Positions 1-6,450 of a stretch of DNA of 13,860 nt are shown here, piece by piece. The DNA comes from JBBQKP01 sp038326995. GTDB lineage: Bacteria; Planctomycetota; Phycisphaerae; Tepidisphaerales; Tepidisphaeraceae. The notes beneath the pieces are model-generated. The model saw only the letters and a program-made list of their open reading frames with translations, had not been told where the DNA came from and ran no database searches. The stretch spans positions 1-13,860 of the forward strand of contig JBBQKP010000079.1 of NCBI GenBank assembly GCA_038326995.1, given 5' to 3'. The position numbers were made by a program, and so were the translations under genes. How positions within the stretch are numbered: position 1 is the stretch's first letter; the number at the start of each line of letters is the position of its first letter.

Positions 1-170
1 AGGGAATCTGCCGGTCGAGAATTTGTTTTGCGTTCTGTGGTTGGTCGTGCAAGAGTCTTAGCAATTGAAACGAACGAGGCCACGTGTTCAAGTTCGTGAC
101 CATCCGAAAGTGTCGGCTCGACGGCACAGTGGCTCGCGGCGGGGTCGTTCAGGAGGTATGACGTGTCACA

Positions 171-1109
171 ATGACGTGGTGGCGTGGGCTGAAAATTTTC
201 GCCGTCGTGGTGGTCGTTGGCTTCGTAGCGTGGACGGTCGCACGTGATTTTTCGAAGGTCGATGACTGGTCACGAATCAGGCCCGACGCGCGATGGGTCG
301 CAATGTCGGCGCTGATGACGTTTTGCGCGGGCCTGTGCGTTTTGGTGAGCTATCGCTCGTTGCTCTTCGCCTATGGCGCCAGACCAACGTGGCGCGAGAT
401 GATGCCCATCGCGTGGGTCCCGGCTGTGGGCAAATACCTTCCCGGCCGAGTCGTAGCCATCGCCGGGGCGGTGGTGATGTTGCGAAAGATCGGCGTCGGC
501 GGCGCGGTCGCTTTGGGCGTCGTGCTGATGATGGACATGTTCAGCGTCATCGCGGGGCTGGTCATTGCTTCGCCGCTTTTGATGAGGCCTCCCCTGTCTG
601 ATCGCTTCCCCGGCGGGTTTTATGTTGCGATCGCGGCGATTCTCGGGGGCATCGTTCTGCTTCATCCCAAAGTCAGCGGCACATTGATTAATTTCTCGCT
701 TCGCCGACTCAAAAAACCAAAACTCGAGAAATTGCCCACTACTCGACAATATGTGCCCTCGCTGGTGTGCGCGTTTTTGCAATGGGGCTTCGCGGGTCTG
801 TCGACGTGGGCGATGCTCAATGCGTTGTCGCCGGTCTCGCTTTGGAGCTGGCCCGTGCTCTGCTCGATCACGGCGTGCGCGATGACGCTGGGCTATTTGT
901 CTATCATCGCCCCCGCGGGCATAGGAGTGCGCGACGTGCTATTCCTGATCTTGTTGAAGCAGATTCTGCCAGGCCTGCCCGACTACCAGATCGCCGCAAC
1001 CGTCGTGTTCCTCAGATTGCAGCAGACGTTGATCGATGTCACGCTTGCGGGCGTGGGCGTCGTCATCATGAGAAAGTTTGGGAAGACAGATTTCGAGTCG
1101 GCTCCGTAA
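171..1109 (+). CDS. Flippase-like integral membrane protein (LPG synthase TM / UPF0104-type)
   Basis: This 312-residue protein is almost entirely hydrophobic, with about eight membrane segments starting at residues 8-24 and 43-60. Two stretches match the conserved signatures of the lysylphosphatidylglycerol synthase transmembrane/flippase-like family: GKYLPGR at residues 87-93 and APAGIGVRD at 247-255. Family members include the membrane half of MprF and proteins encoded beside polysaccharide and glycolipid genes, where they are thought to move or modify lipids. There is no C-terminal aminoacyl-transferase domain, so aminoacylation of lipid is unlikely. The ATG at 171 is chosen because AGGAGG lies at 151-156. 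The spacing of 14 nt is long, and the ATG at 158 is in another frame. The gene lies upstream of, but is separated by a convergent gene from, a sugar-biosynthesis cluster, so a role in surface lipid or glycan biology is plausible but inferred. The family assignment is fairly sure; the substrate is unknown. Confidence 0.85.
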   Translation: MTWWRGLKIFAVVVVVGFVAWTVARDFSKVDDWSRIRPDARWVAMSALMTFCAGLCVLVSYRSLLFAYGARPTWREMMPIAWVPAVGKYLPGRVVAIAGAVVMLRKIGVGGAVALGVVLMMDMFSVIAGLVIASPLLMRPPLSDRFPGGFYVAIAAILGGIVLLHPKVSGTLINFSLRRLKKPKLEKLPTTRQYVPSLVCAFLQWGFAGLSTWAMLNALSPVSLWSWPVLCSITACAMTLGYLSIIAPAGIGVRDVLFLILLKQILPGLPDYQIAATVVFLRLQQTLIDVTLAGVGVVIMRKFGKTDFESAP

Positions 1110-1138
1110 TAAAGCCGCACATGAAGTAAACGGGTTTT

Positions 1139-1213
1139 GTTACGGCGATTTTTGTTACGGGGGTTTTTGTTACGGGGGTTTTTGTTACGGCGATTTTTGT
1201 TACGGGGGTTTTG
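1139..1213. repeat. 15-bp tandem repeat, five units
   Basis: Five head-to-tail 15-bp units start at 1139, 1154, 1169, 1184 and 1199. The consensus is GTTACGGSGRTTTTT. Units 1 and 4 are identical (GTTACGGCGATTTTT) and units 2 and 3 are identical (GTTACGGGGGTTTTT). Unit 5 differs from unit 2 only in its last base. The order A-B-B-A-B suggests duplication of groups of units as well as single slippage. The array begins about 29 bp after the stop codon of the upstream gene. All plus- and minus-strand frames run through it only because 15 is divisible by three; I do not regard it as coding. Confidence 0.95.
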
Positions 1214-1354
1214 CAAACCACCGCGAAACATTTACGACCCGGATTCGCTTCTGGCCCGTCGGCACGCGACATCGCACTTCTACCTTGAGTGCAGAAATAA
1301 AGCGTCGTGCCCCACGTGTCTAATACGCCGCGAGGACGCCTCATCTACGATTTA

Positions 1355-1530
1355 TAACACTTCAGCCGAATGCCCGAATTTCACGATATCTGGTGCCACG
1401 ACTTTTACGCAAGTCGTGATGCGGTAAAAAGGTGCAAACGATTCGACTGCTCGTGCCCACCACGACTTGAATATGAGACGTGGCAAAACGCCTGAACAAA
1501 TGCGATTTGGTGCAAACGGCTGAAGTGTTA
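1355..1530. mobile_element. MITE-like element with 14-bp TIRs and a 9-10-bp target duplication
   Basis: The left end TAACACTTCAGCCG (1355-1368) is the exact reverse complement of the right end (1517-1530). Immediately outside are near-identical direct repeats: CTACGATTTA (1345-1354) and CTACGATTTG (1531-1540), matching at nine of ten bases. Terminal inverted repeats flanked by a direct duplication of target sequence are the hallmark of DDE-transposase insertion. The TIR similarity continues imperfectly for about ten more bases inward. The 176-bp interior has no transposase frame, so the element would be non-autonomous. It contains a perfect hairpin (CACGACTT 1397-1404 with AAGTCGTG 1411-1418) and a direct repeat GGTGCAAACG (1431-1440 and 1509-1518). 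The parent IS family cannot be named from the ends alone. Confidence 0.8.
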
Positions 1531-1614
1531 CTACGATTTGAATAAGTGCGCTGAATCAATCCCACTAGACGGCGAGGTGTTTGGGTGCGTCTGCGAACGG
1601 CGGTAGTGAAACGA

Positions 1615-2121
1615 TTACGGAATCACGATCGACTTGCCCAATGGCAGGCGCGATTCGCTCAGGCCCGGATTGGCGGCCAGGATGTCCTTGAACTTCTTGC
1701 CGTCGCCGTAGTACTTCGACGAGATCGACCACAGCGTATCGCCGCGAATGATGGTGTGTGATCGCTGGCTTGCGAATGCGCCGCCCGAGTTGGGGGCACC
1801 GGGCATGTTGGCACCGGGCACGGGAGCGCCGGGCATGGGAGCGCCGGGCATCGAGTCGGCGGAGATCGGCGGCAGCGCGGAATCGAAATTAGCAGGCGCT
1901 TGCGCCGTTCTGGAGGAGCCAGCTCGCGGCTCGATGTCGAGCACGCTGCTGCCCGTGGCTCGGGTGTTTTGCGTCGGCCCCTTCGACTTGCTCGCGCACG
2001 CGAGGCCTGACGTCATAACAGATGCGGCGAAAATTGCCGCGACCATCCGAGGATTCACCAATCGATAATTGAATTGTGATTTGGAGAAACGAAAGAGGCT
2101 TGCTTTTGATTTGTGTTGCAT
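1615..2121 (-). CDS. Small secreted or lipoprotein-like protein with C-terminal LysM domain
   Basis: The last ~50 residues form a single LysM domain: HTIIRGDTLWSISSKYYGDG, then ILAANPGL and LPLGKSIVIP at the extreme C terminus. LysM binds peptidoglycan or other N-acetylglucosamine polymers. Near the N terminus a hydrophobic run, AAIFAASVMTSGLAC, precedes a Cys. This is a signal peptide with an imperfect lipobox (Gly rather than Leu at -3), so envelope anchoring is probable. Between them is a low-complexity linker containing four Pro-Gly-Ala/Asn repeats, encoded by 15-bp units. The start is uncertain. The ATG at 2121 has a GGAAG upstream (11-nt spacing) but leaves a 26-residue basic n-region and almost no promoter space before the divergent gene. 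A GTG at 2058 or the ATG at 2046 would give a normal-length signal peptide, and the DNA between is AT-rich like a promoter. The domain call is firm; the biological role is unknown. Confidence 0.85.
   Translation of the reverse strand: MQHKSKASLFRFSKSQFNYRLVNPRMVAAIFAASVMTSGLACASKSKGPTQNTRATGSSVLDIEPRAGSSRTAQAPANFDSALPPISADSMPGAPMPGAPVPGANMPGAPNSGGAFASQRSHTIIRGDTLWSISSKYYGDGKKFKDILAANPGLSESRLPLGKSIVIP
1795..1854. repeat. In-frame 15-bp tandem repeat inside the LysM gene
   Basis: Four 15-bp units begin at 1795, 1810, 1825 and 1840 on the plus strand, with consensus RGCRCCGGGCAYGKK. On the minus strand they encode the series MPGAP-MPGAP-VPGAN-MPGAP. The units diverge at several positions, so the array is older than a single slippage event. 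It forms a flexible Pro/Gly/Ala linker between the lipoprotein-like signal region and the LysM domain. Confidence 0.9.
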
Positions 2122-2142
2122 GATTGTCGTAACTTCCATGTT
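2059..2142. promoter_or_regulatory. AT-rich candidate divergent promoter region
   Basis: Between the two divergent genes the sequence becomes markedly AT-rich compared with its surroundings (for example around 2061-2082 and 2101-2127). This would be the expected place for back-to-back promoters of the LysM gene and the four-gene sugar cluster. No convincing -35/-10 pair stands out, and the assignment depends on the LysM gene starting at 2046 or 2058 rather than 2121. Confidence 0.25.
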
Positions 2143-4140
2143 ATGGGACAGATTCAAAGTGCACTATCGCCGATGCAGGAAGGGAATCAAGCGCCCGGCG
2201 TCATACCGCGACAAGGCTCGAGGTGGTGGGCTCATACGCTCGTCATCTTATTCATTGCGGTTTTGATCTTCCCACTGCCCGATCTTCCCGACGCGTCGCC
2301 CGGCAATACACCCATCGGAAATATGCTCGACTGGGTCTGGCAAGCGTACCTTCACGAGCAAGTCGGCACCGGCCTGGTGTTCGGGCGAGACATCATCTTC
2401 ACCTACGGCCCGGCATCGTTCCTGTTTATCCCCATCTATCACCCCAACACGCTCTTTATCTGTATCGCGTTCTGGATGTTGCACGCACTGCTCATCTCGT
2501 GCGGCGTCTGGGCGTGTCTGTTGCAGGTCGGTCAGACACCCTTGTCTCGTGAACTGTGGTCGCGTGCACTGTGGTCGCGTGCACTGTACGCCGTCATGAC
2601 CGCGGCGGTGCTGGCGGGTTCGAGCGATGCGTACATGGCGGCGGTGCCGATCTTGCTCGTCGCGCTCACAATCAATCGCCCGTCTCATGGTCGACTCATC
2701 CGCACACTCGCCATCATCCTCGCGGCGTTCTGCGGGATCATGGTGTGGGGTAAAATCAGTCAGTGGGTCATCCTCGTCGCGGGAATGTCGGCCGTCACTG
2801 CGGTGCTGTTGCTCCATCGCCGCGTGCCTTGGGAGCTACTCGCATTTTCGATCACGGCATTTCTGACCTGGCTCATCGTCGGGCCGCCGCTGAATGGGCT
2901 CTACGCGTTCGTGAAAGGCGCGGCCGAGATCGTGAGTGGCTACGAAGCAATGGCGCTCGGGCTGAATGTGCGAAAATTCGTCGCGATCGGATTCGCAGCA
3001 ATGGCGATCCCCGCAGTCGTGATCATTCTTGTCGGTCTGCGGAAGCAAGGCTGGTTCATCGCAATGATCGCCGCCTCGTTCGCCGCGCTCGGCCTGTTCG
3101 CGGCGTTCAAACACGCGACGATTCGGTGCGACCTCATTCACATTCTCGCGGGCGGCGCGGTGATGTATCTCGCGGTCGTTTTCCTATTGCCCAATCGCGG
3201 CCGACTCGCGTGGTTTCGCCCGACCTGGACTCTTGCGATGTCAGCCCTGCTGTTTGTTGTTCCCGCATCACAAGGCCTGTTTTTCACAGCCCCCAACATC
3301 TGGCTTCACCGCTTTTCAACGGCTCAACAACTCATCGAGACTTCGGGCGACTACTCATCAGCCTGGGATCGAGCGATGCAGGCCGTGCGAAAAAAATTCC
3401 CCATCGATCTTCCTAAAAATGAATCCGTCGACATCTTCAGCTTTAATCGCGCGATCGCGACCGCAAACGGATTGACGATCAGCAGCAGGCCGATTTTTCA
3501 GAGCTATTCGGTTTACACGCCTTACCTCGCGAAGAAAAACGCGGAGTTTTTCTCCGGGCCGCGCGCGCCGAGATACGTCGTCGTTTCGCTTGATGCGATC
3601 GACGAACGGCTTCCGCTCATGGAAGATTCGCTCGCGTGGGTGGAGATTCTTCGCGGGTATGAAAAGGTCAACACGACATCATGGGGCGCGATGATCTTTG
3701 AAAAGCGGGCCGCGCCTCTGGATGTGGTCGAATCAATAGAGCGCAAGCTCAAACCTGATGCACAAGGCTGGATCGACCTGCCCCACGAGCCGGGCCTGAT
3801 GATCGTCAAGACAAAACTCATTCGTTCGTTCTGGTCAGGAATCGCGACGACGCTGACCTATCCCACGCCCTGGGTCATGGAGCTTCGAAATCAGTCGGGC
3901 GACATCGTCGTTCATCCGTTTTATCCGCCGCTCAGCAGCAGCGGCTTCATCGCGAGTCCTTATGTTCCTTCCACTCCTGCGATCGACAATCTCATCGCTC
4001 AGTTCGCTGATCCGCCGGAAATTAATCTGTCGAAGAGTGATCCCGCGGCGCGCCCAACATCAATTCGTTTTAAGAACGCCGGCCAGGCGGAAAGCCTAGA
4101 AGTTTCCGTCCATACTGTTCGACTCGCGACAGGCAAGTGA
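2143..4140 (+). CDS. Multi-span membrane protein, possible GT-C-like enzyme (function unknown)
   Basis: A protein of about 665 residues with roughly ten hydrophobic segments in residues 24-382, then a ~280-residue non-membrane C-terminal domain that is presumably extracytoplasmic. The first large loop contains RDIIFTYGP at residues 82-90. An aromatic FTYGP motif after an acidic residue recalls uncharacterised bacterial membrane proteins with a GT-C-like layout, but no diagnostic catalytic motif lets me assert glycosyltransfer. Residues around 132-150 carry an in-frame 15-bp duplication (LWSRA twice). It is the first gene of a cluster with two sugar epimerases and a GT2 transferase, at 62 bp from the next, so transfer or export of a lipid-linked sugar is a reasonable guess. 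The start could be ATG 2143, ATG 2173 or GTG 2113. None has a Shine-Dalgarno site, and 2173 would still retain the first membrane segment. Confidence 0.8.
   Translation: MGQIQSALSPMQEGNQAPGVIPRQGSRWWAHTLVILFIAVLIFPLPDLPDASPGNTPIGNMLDWVWQAYLHEQVGTGLVFGRDIIFTYGPASFLFIPIYHPNTLFICIAFWMLHALLISCGVWACLLQVGQTPLSRELWSRALWSRALYAVMTAAVLAGSSDAYMAAVPILLVALTINRPSHGRLIRTLAIILAAFCGIMVWGKISQWVILVAGMSAVTAVLLLHRRVPWELLAFSITAFLTWLIVGPPLNGLYAFVKGAAEIVSGYEAMALGLNVRKFVAIGFAAMAIPAVVIILVGLRKQGWFIAMIAASFAALGLFAAFKHATIRCDLIHILAGGAVMYLAVVFLLPNRGRLAWFRPTWTLAMSALLFVVPASQGLFFTAPNIWLHRFSTAQQLIETSGDYSSAWDRAMQAVRKKFPIDLPKNESVDIFSFNRAIATANGLTISSRPIFQSYSVYTPYLAKKNAEFFSGPRAPRYVVVSLDAIDERLPLMEDSLAWVEILRGYEKVNTTSWGAMIFEKRAAPLDVVESIERKLKPDAQGWIDLPHEPGLMIVKTKLIRSFWSGIATTLTYPTPWVMELRNQSGDIVVHPFYPPLSSSGFIASPYVPSTPAIDNLIAQFADPPEINLSKSDPAARPTSIRFKNAGQAESLEVSVHTVRLATGK
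2554..2583. repeat. In-frame 15-bp direct duplication in the membrane protein gene
   Basis: CTGTGGTCGCGTGCA occurs twice without interruption (2554-2568 and 2569-2583), encoding LWSRA-LWSRA. A diverged third copy may precede it at 2539-2553 (encoding PLSRE). The perfect identity suggests a recent duplication. It falls in the loop between two membrane segments, where a five-residue insertion would be tolerated. Confidence 0.9.
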
Positions 4141-4202
4141 TCCAAAAACCTCGTTTATGATTTGGTTGCGTTTATGAGTGTCACACCTACCATCACCTCG
4201 CC

Positions 4203-5261
4203 ATGAAAAGGCCCGTCCTTGTCACCGGGTCTTCGGGCCTGATCGGCTCAGAAATTGTCATGGTGTTCCATGAGCGCGGCTATTTAGTTCACGGCATCGA
4301 CAACAACCAGCGGGCGGTTTTCTTCGGCCCGCAAGGTGACAATCGCTGGAACCAGGGCCGCCTTTTGCGAGAGATTCCCAACTTCCAACATCACGAGCTC
4401 GACATCCGCAACCGACAGGGAATTCTCGATCTCGTCAACGAGATTCGGCCTCAGGTCATCATCCACACCGCCGCCCAGCCCTCGCACGACCGCGCGGCCG
4501 ACATCCCTTTCGACGACTTCGACACCAACGCGGGCGGCACGCTCAATCTCCTCCAGGCGGCGCGTCTATATTGCCCCGAATCGCCATTCGTTCATATGTC
4601 GACCAACAAAGTGTACGGCGATAAACCCAACGCGATCCGACTCAAAGAACTCGAAACCCGCTACGACTACGACGACCCCGCTCACGCCCAGGGCATCGAC
4701 GAACATTTCAGCATTGATCAATCCAAACACAGCATCTTCGGCGCCAGCAAAGTCGCCGCCGACGTCATGGTTCAAGAGTTCGGCAGATACTTCAACATGC
4801 CCACGTGCTGCCTGCGCGGCGGGTGCCTCACGGGCCCGAATCACTCGGGCGTCGAACTTCACGGCTTCCTCAGTTACCTCATTCGCTGCAACATCCAACA
4901 GAAGCCCTACGTCATCAATGGCTTCAAAGGCAAACAGGTTCGCGACAACATCCACGCGCACGACGTCGCAGAGTTCATCCTCGCCTTCATCGATGCGCCA
5001 CGCGCCGCGGAGGTCTACAACATCGGCGGCGGAAAGCAGAACTCGTGCTCCATCCTCGAAGCCTTCAAACTCGCCGAAAAATTCACCGGCCGACCGCAAA
5101 TCTATTCCTACCAGGACACGCCGCGCGTGGGCGATCACATCTGCTACTACTCCGATCTGCGAAAAATGATCTCGCACTACCCGAAGTGGTCCATCACCAA
5201 ATCACTCGAACAAACGTTTAAGGAAATCGTCGAACAGTGGCACGCGCGGCTGAGGGTGTGA
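4203..5261 (+). CDS. NAD-dependent sugar epimerase/dehydratase, CDP-paratose 2-epimerase-like (extended SDR)
   Basis: A full-length extended short-chain dehydrogenase/reductase of 352 residues. The Rossmann motif TGSSGLIG places the glycine triad at residues 9, 12 and 15. D33 in GIDNN is positioned to bind the NAD ribose. STNKVYGD (133-140) and the region KQVRDNIHAHD are typical of nucleotide-sugar epimerases, and STNKVYGD is also found in tyvelose (CDP-paratose 2-) epimerases. The active-site YxxxK position appears as F179-G-A-S-K183, so the usual catalytic Tyr is replaced by Phe. The protein would act in the cytoplasm on a nucleotide sugar, with oxidation and re-reduction at the sugar ring. 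The nucleotide and sugar are not provable here, and no CDP-glucose synthesis genes are in the window. It sits 62 bp after the membrane protein and 54 bp before a second epimerase, consistent with an operon. The family call is strong; the exact reaction is tentative. Confidence 0.9.
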   Translation: MKRPVLVTGSSGLIGSEIVMVFHERGYLVHGIDNNQRAVFFGPQGDNRWNQGRLLREIPNFQHHELDIRNRQGILDLVNEIRPQVIIHTAAQPSHDRAADIPFDDFDTNAGGTLNLLQAARLYCPESPFVHMSTNKVYGDKPNAIRLKELETRYDYDDPAHAQGIDEHFSIDQSKHSIFGASKVAADVMVQEFGRYFNMPTCCLRGGCLTGPNHSGVELHGFLSYLIRCNIQQKPYVINGFKGKQVRDNIHAHDVAEFILAFIDAPRAAEVYNIGGGKQNSCSILEAFKLAEKFTGRPQIYSYQDTPRVGDHICYYSDLRKMISHYPKWSITKSLEQTFKEIVEQWHARLRV

Positions 5262-5315
5262 ACGATAACAGCAGTTTCACACGCTTCTGTCCTGCCACGT
5301 TAGATTGTTTCATTC

Positions 5316-6416
5316 ATGAAACTTCTCATCACCGGCATCTGCGGTTTCGTCGGCAGCTCACTCGCAAAACGCTGGGTGGATGAGGGCGTCCACACGCTCT
5401 TTGGCATCGACAATCTCATTCGGCCCGGCAGCCAGATCAATCGCGATGCGCTCAAAAAAATGGGCGTCAACATCATCCACGGCGATATCCGCTCGGCAAG
5501 CGATTTTGAATCACTCCCGGCCTGCGATTTCGTCATCGACGCCGCGGCAATTCCGAGCGTGCTCGCGGGTGTGGACGGCAAGAGCAGCAGTCGGCAAGTC
5601 GTCGAGCATAATCTCACGGGCACGATCAACATTCTCGAATATTGCAAGCACCGCCGGGCCGGGCTCGTGCTCCTTTCAACGAGTCGTGTTTACGCGATCG
5701 AGCCGCTGGTTTCTTTGCCACTCATCGAGACAAACGGCGCGTTCACGCTCGACGGGTCGAAGCCGCTTCCGGCCAACATTTCGACAGGTGTTTCGACAGG
5801 CGTTTCGACAGGCGTTTCGATGAAGGGCGTGAGCGAAAACTTCAGCACGAGCTCGCCCGTATCGCTTTACGGATCGACCAAACTCGCCAGCGAAATACTC
5901 GCCCTGGAATACGGCCACGCGTTTGATTTTCCGGTCTGGGTCAACCGATGCGGCGTGCTCGCAGGCGCCCGTCAGTTCGGCCATGCCGAGCAGGGTATCT
6001 TCAGCTTCTGGCTCAACAGCTACCGCGCCAGGCGGCCGCTCAAGTACATCGGCTTTGGCGGCTTGGGCCATCAGGTTCGCGACGCGCTTCACCCGCTCGA
6101 CCTGCTCGATCTCATCAACATGCAGCTCGCTTCGTCCGATCAAACCAAGCCGCGGTTGTGCAACGTGTCGGGCGGCGTTTCGAGCAGCACTTCGCTCAGG
6201 CAACTTTCGAATTGGTGCGAGGCGCGCTGGGGCACACACGACATCTCGGTCGACGTCTCGCCGCGAAAGTTTGATGTGCCCTGGTTGGTGCTGGATAGTT
6301 CGCTCGCGCATCGCGTTTGGGACTGGAAGCCGAAGTGCGACATCAACTTTGTGCTGGAAGAAATCGCACAATTCGCAGAGCAAAATCCAGAGTGGCTCAA
6401 TCTGTCGGCCCCTTGA
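5316..6416 (+). CDS. Second NAD-dependent epimerase/dehydratase (extended SDR, CDP-paratose epimerase-like)
   Basis: A 366-residue extended SDR beginning MKLLITGICGFVG, with the glycine triad at residues 7, 10 and 13 and D32 after the second strand. The catalytic pair is intact (Y185-G-S-T-K189), with an STSRVYA segment at 121-127 supplying the active-site Ser/Thr. The N-terminal pattern and the GHQVRDALHPLDLLDL block resemble tyvelose epimerases. It is clearly different in sequence from the preceding epimerase, so the pair is not a recent tandem duplication. Just before the catalytic Tyr the protein carries ISTGVSTGVSTGVSMKG (155-171), encoded by a 12-bp tandem repeat and likely a surface loop. 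The pair may act at successive steps or on related substrates; that is inference. The ATG at 5316 directly precedes the Rossmann strand, and no Shine-Dalgarno site is visible. The gene ends 34 bp before the glycosyltransferase. Confidence 0.88.
   Translation: MKLLITGICGFVGSSLAKRWVDEGVHTLFGIDNLIRPGSQINRDALKKMGVNIIHGDIRSASDFESLPACDFVIDAAAIPSVLAGVDGKSSSRQVVEHNLTGTINILEYCKHRRAGLVLLSTSRVYAIEPLVSLPLIETNGAFTLDGSKPLPANISTGVSTGVSTGVSMKGVSENFSTSSPVSLYGSTKLASEILALEYGHAFDFPVWVNRCGVLAGARQFGHAEQGIFSFWLNSYRARRPLKYIGFGGLGHQVRDALHPLDLLDLINMQLASSDQTKPRLCNVSGGVSSSTSLRQLSNWCEARWGTHDISVDVSPRKFDVPWLVLDSSLAHRVWDWKPKCDINFVLEEIAQFAEQNPEWLNLSAP
5779..5814. repeat. In-frame 12-bp tandem repeat inside the second epimerase gene
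   Basis: Three units of TTTCGACAGGYG (5779-5790, 5791-5802, 5803-5814) are followed by a partial fourth that matches at TTTCGA (5815-5820). They encode STGV three times. The units are nearly identical, pointing to recent expansion within an otherwise conserved enzyme. The array lies about 17 codons before the catalytic YxxxK. Confidence 0.93.
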
Positions 6417-6450
6417 ACAATCCGCCTCGACCAGAAAATTTCCCATCGCC

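Larger units (their letters stand above)
1110..1614. other. Convergent intergenic region without a gene
   Basis: The 505 bp between the stop codons of the flippase-like gene and the LysM gene hold no credible coding sequence. Short open frames crossing it only read through a tandem repeat. Its contents are a 15-bp repeat array (1139-1213), unique sequence (1214-1344), a MITE-like element with flanking direct repeats (1345-1540) and unique sequence (1541-1614). I see no classic GC-hairpin-plus-T-run terminator for either gene. Confidence 0.7.

Noticed and set aside
1..170. Possible 3' end of an upstream gene entering the window (open frames to stops at 58-60 or 109-111)
   Set aside because: The three plus-strand frames run only 20-37 codons before a stop, and none gives a recognisable C-terminal motif; too short to assign.
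1139..1213. CRISPR array
   Set aside because: The 15-bp units abut without spacers, far from the repeat-spacer pattern, and no cas genes are nearby.
1139..1213. G-quadruplex
   Set aside because: Only three G5 runs occur within the array, separated by 10 and 25 bases; this does not meet a canonical four-run motif.
1078..1323. Small repetitive Cys/Tyr/Gly protein (CYGGF/CYGDF repeats)
   Set aside because: The repeats arise because a 15-bp non-coding array keeps any frame open. There is no ribosome site, and it starts inside the preceding gene.
1066..1344. Minus-strand small protein with VTKTP/VTKIA repeats
   Set aside because: Antisense reading of the same 15-bp array, overlapping the end of a real gene, with no conserved features outside the repeat.
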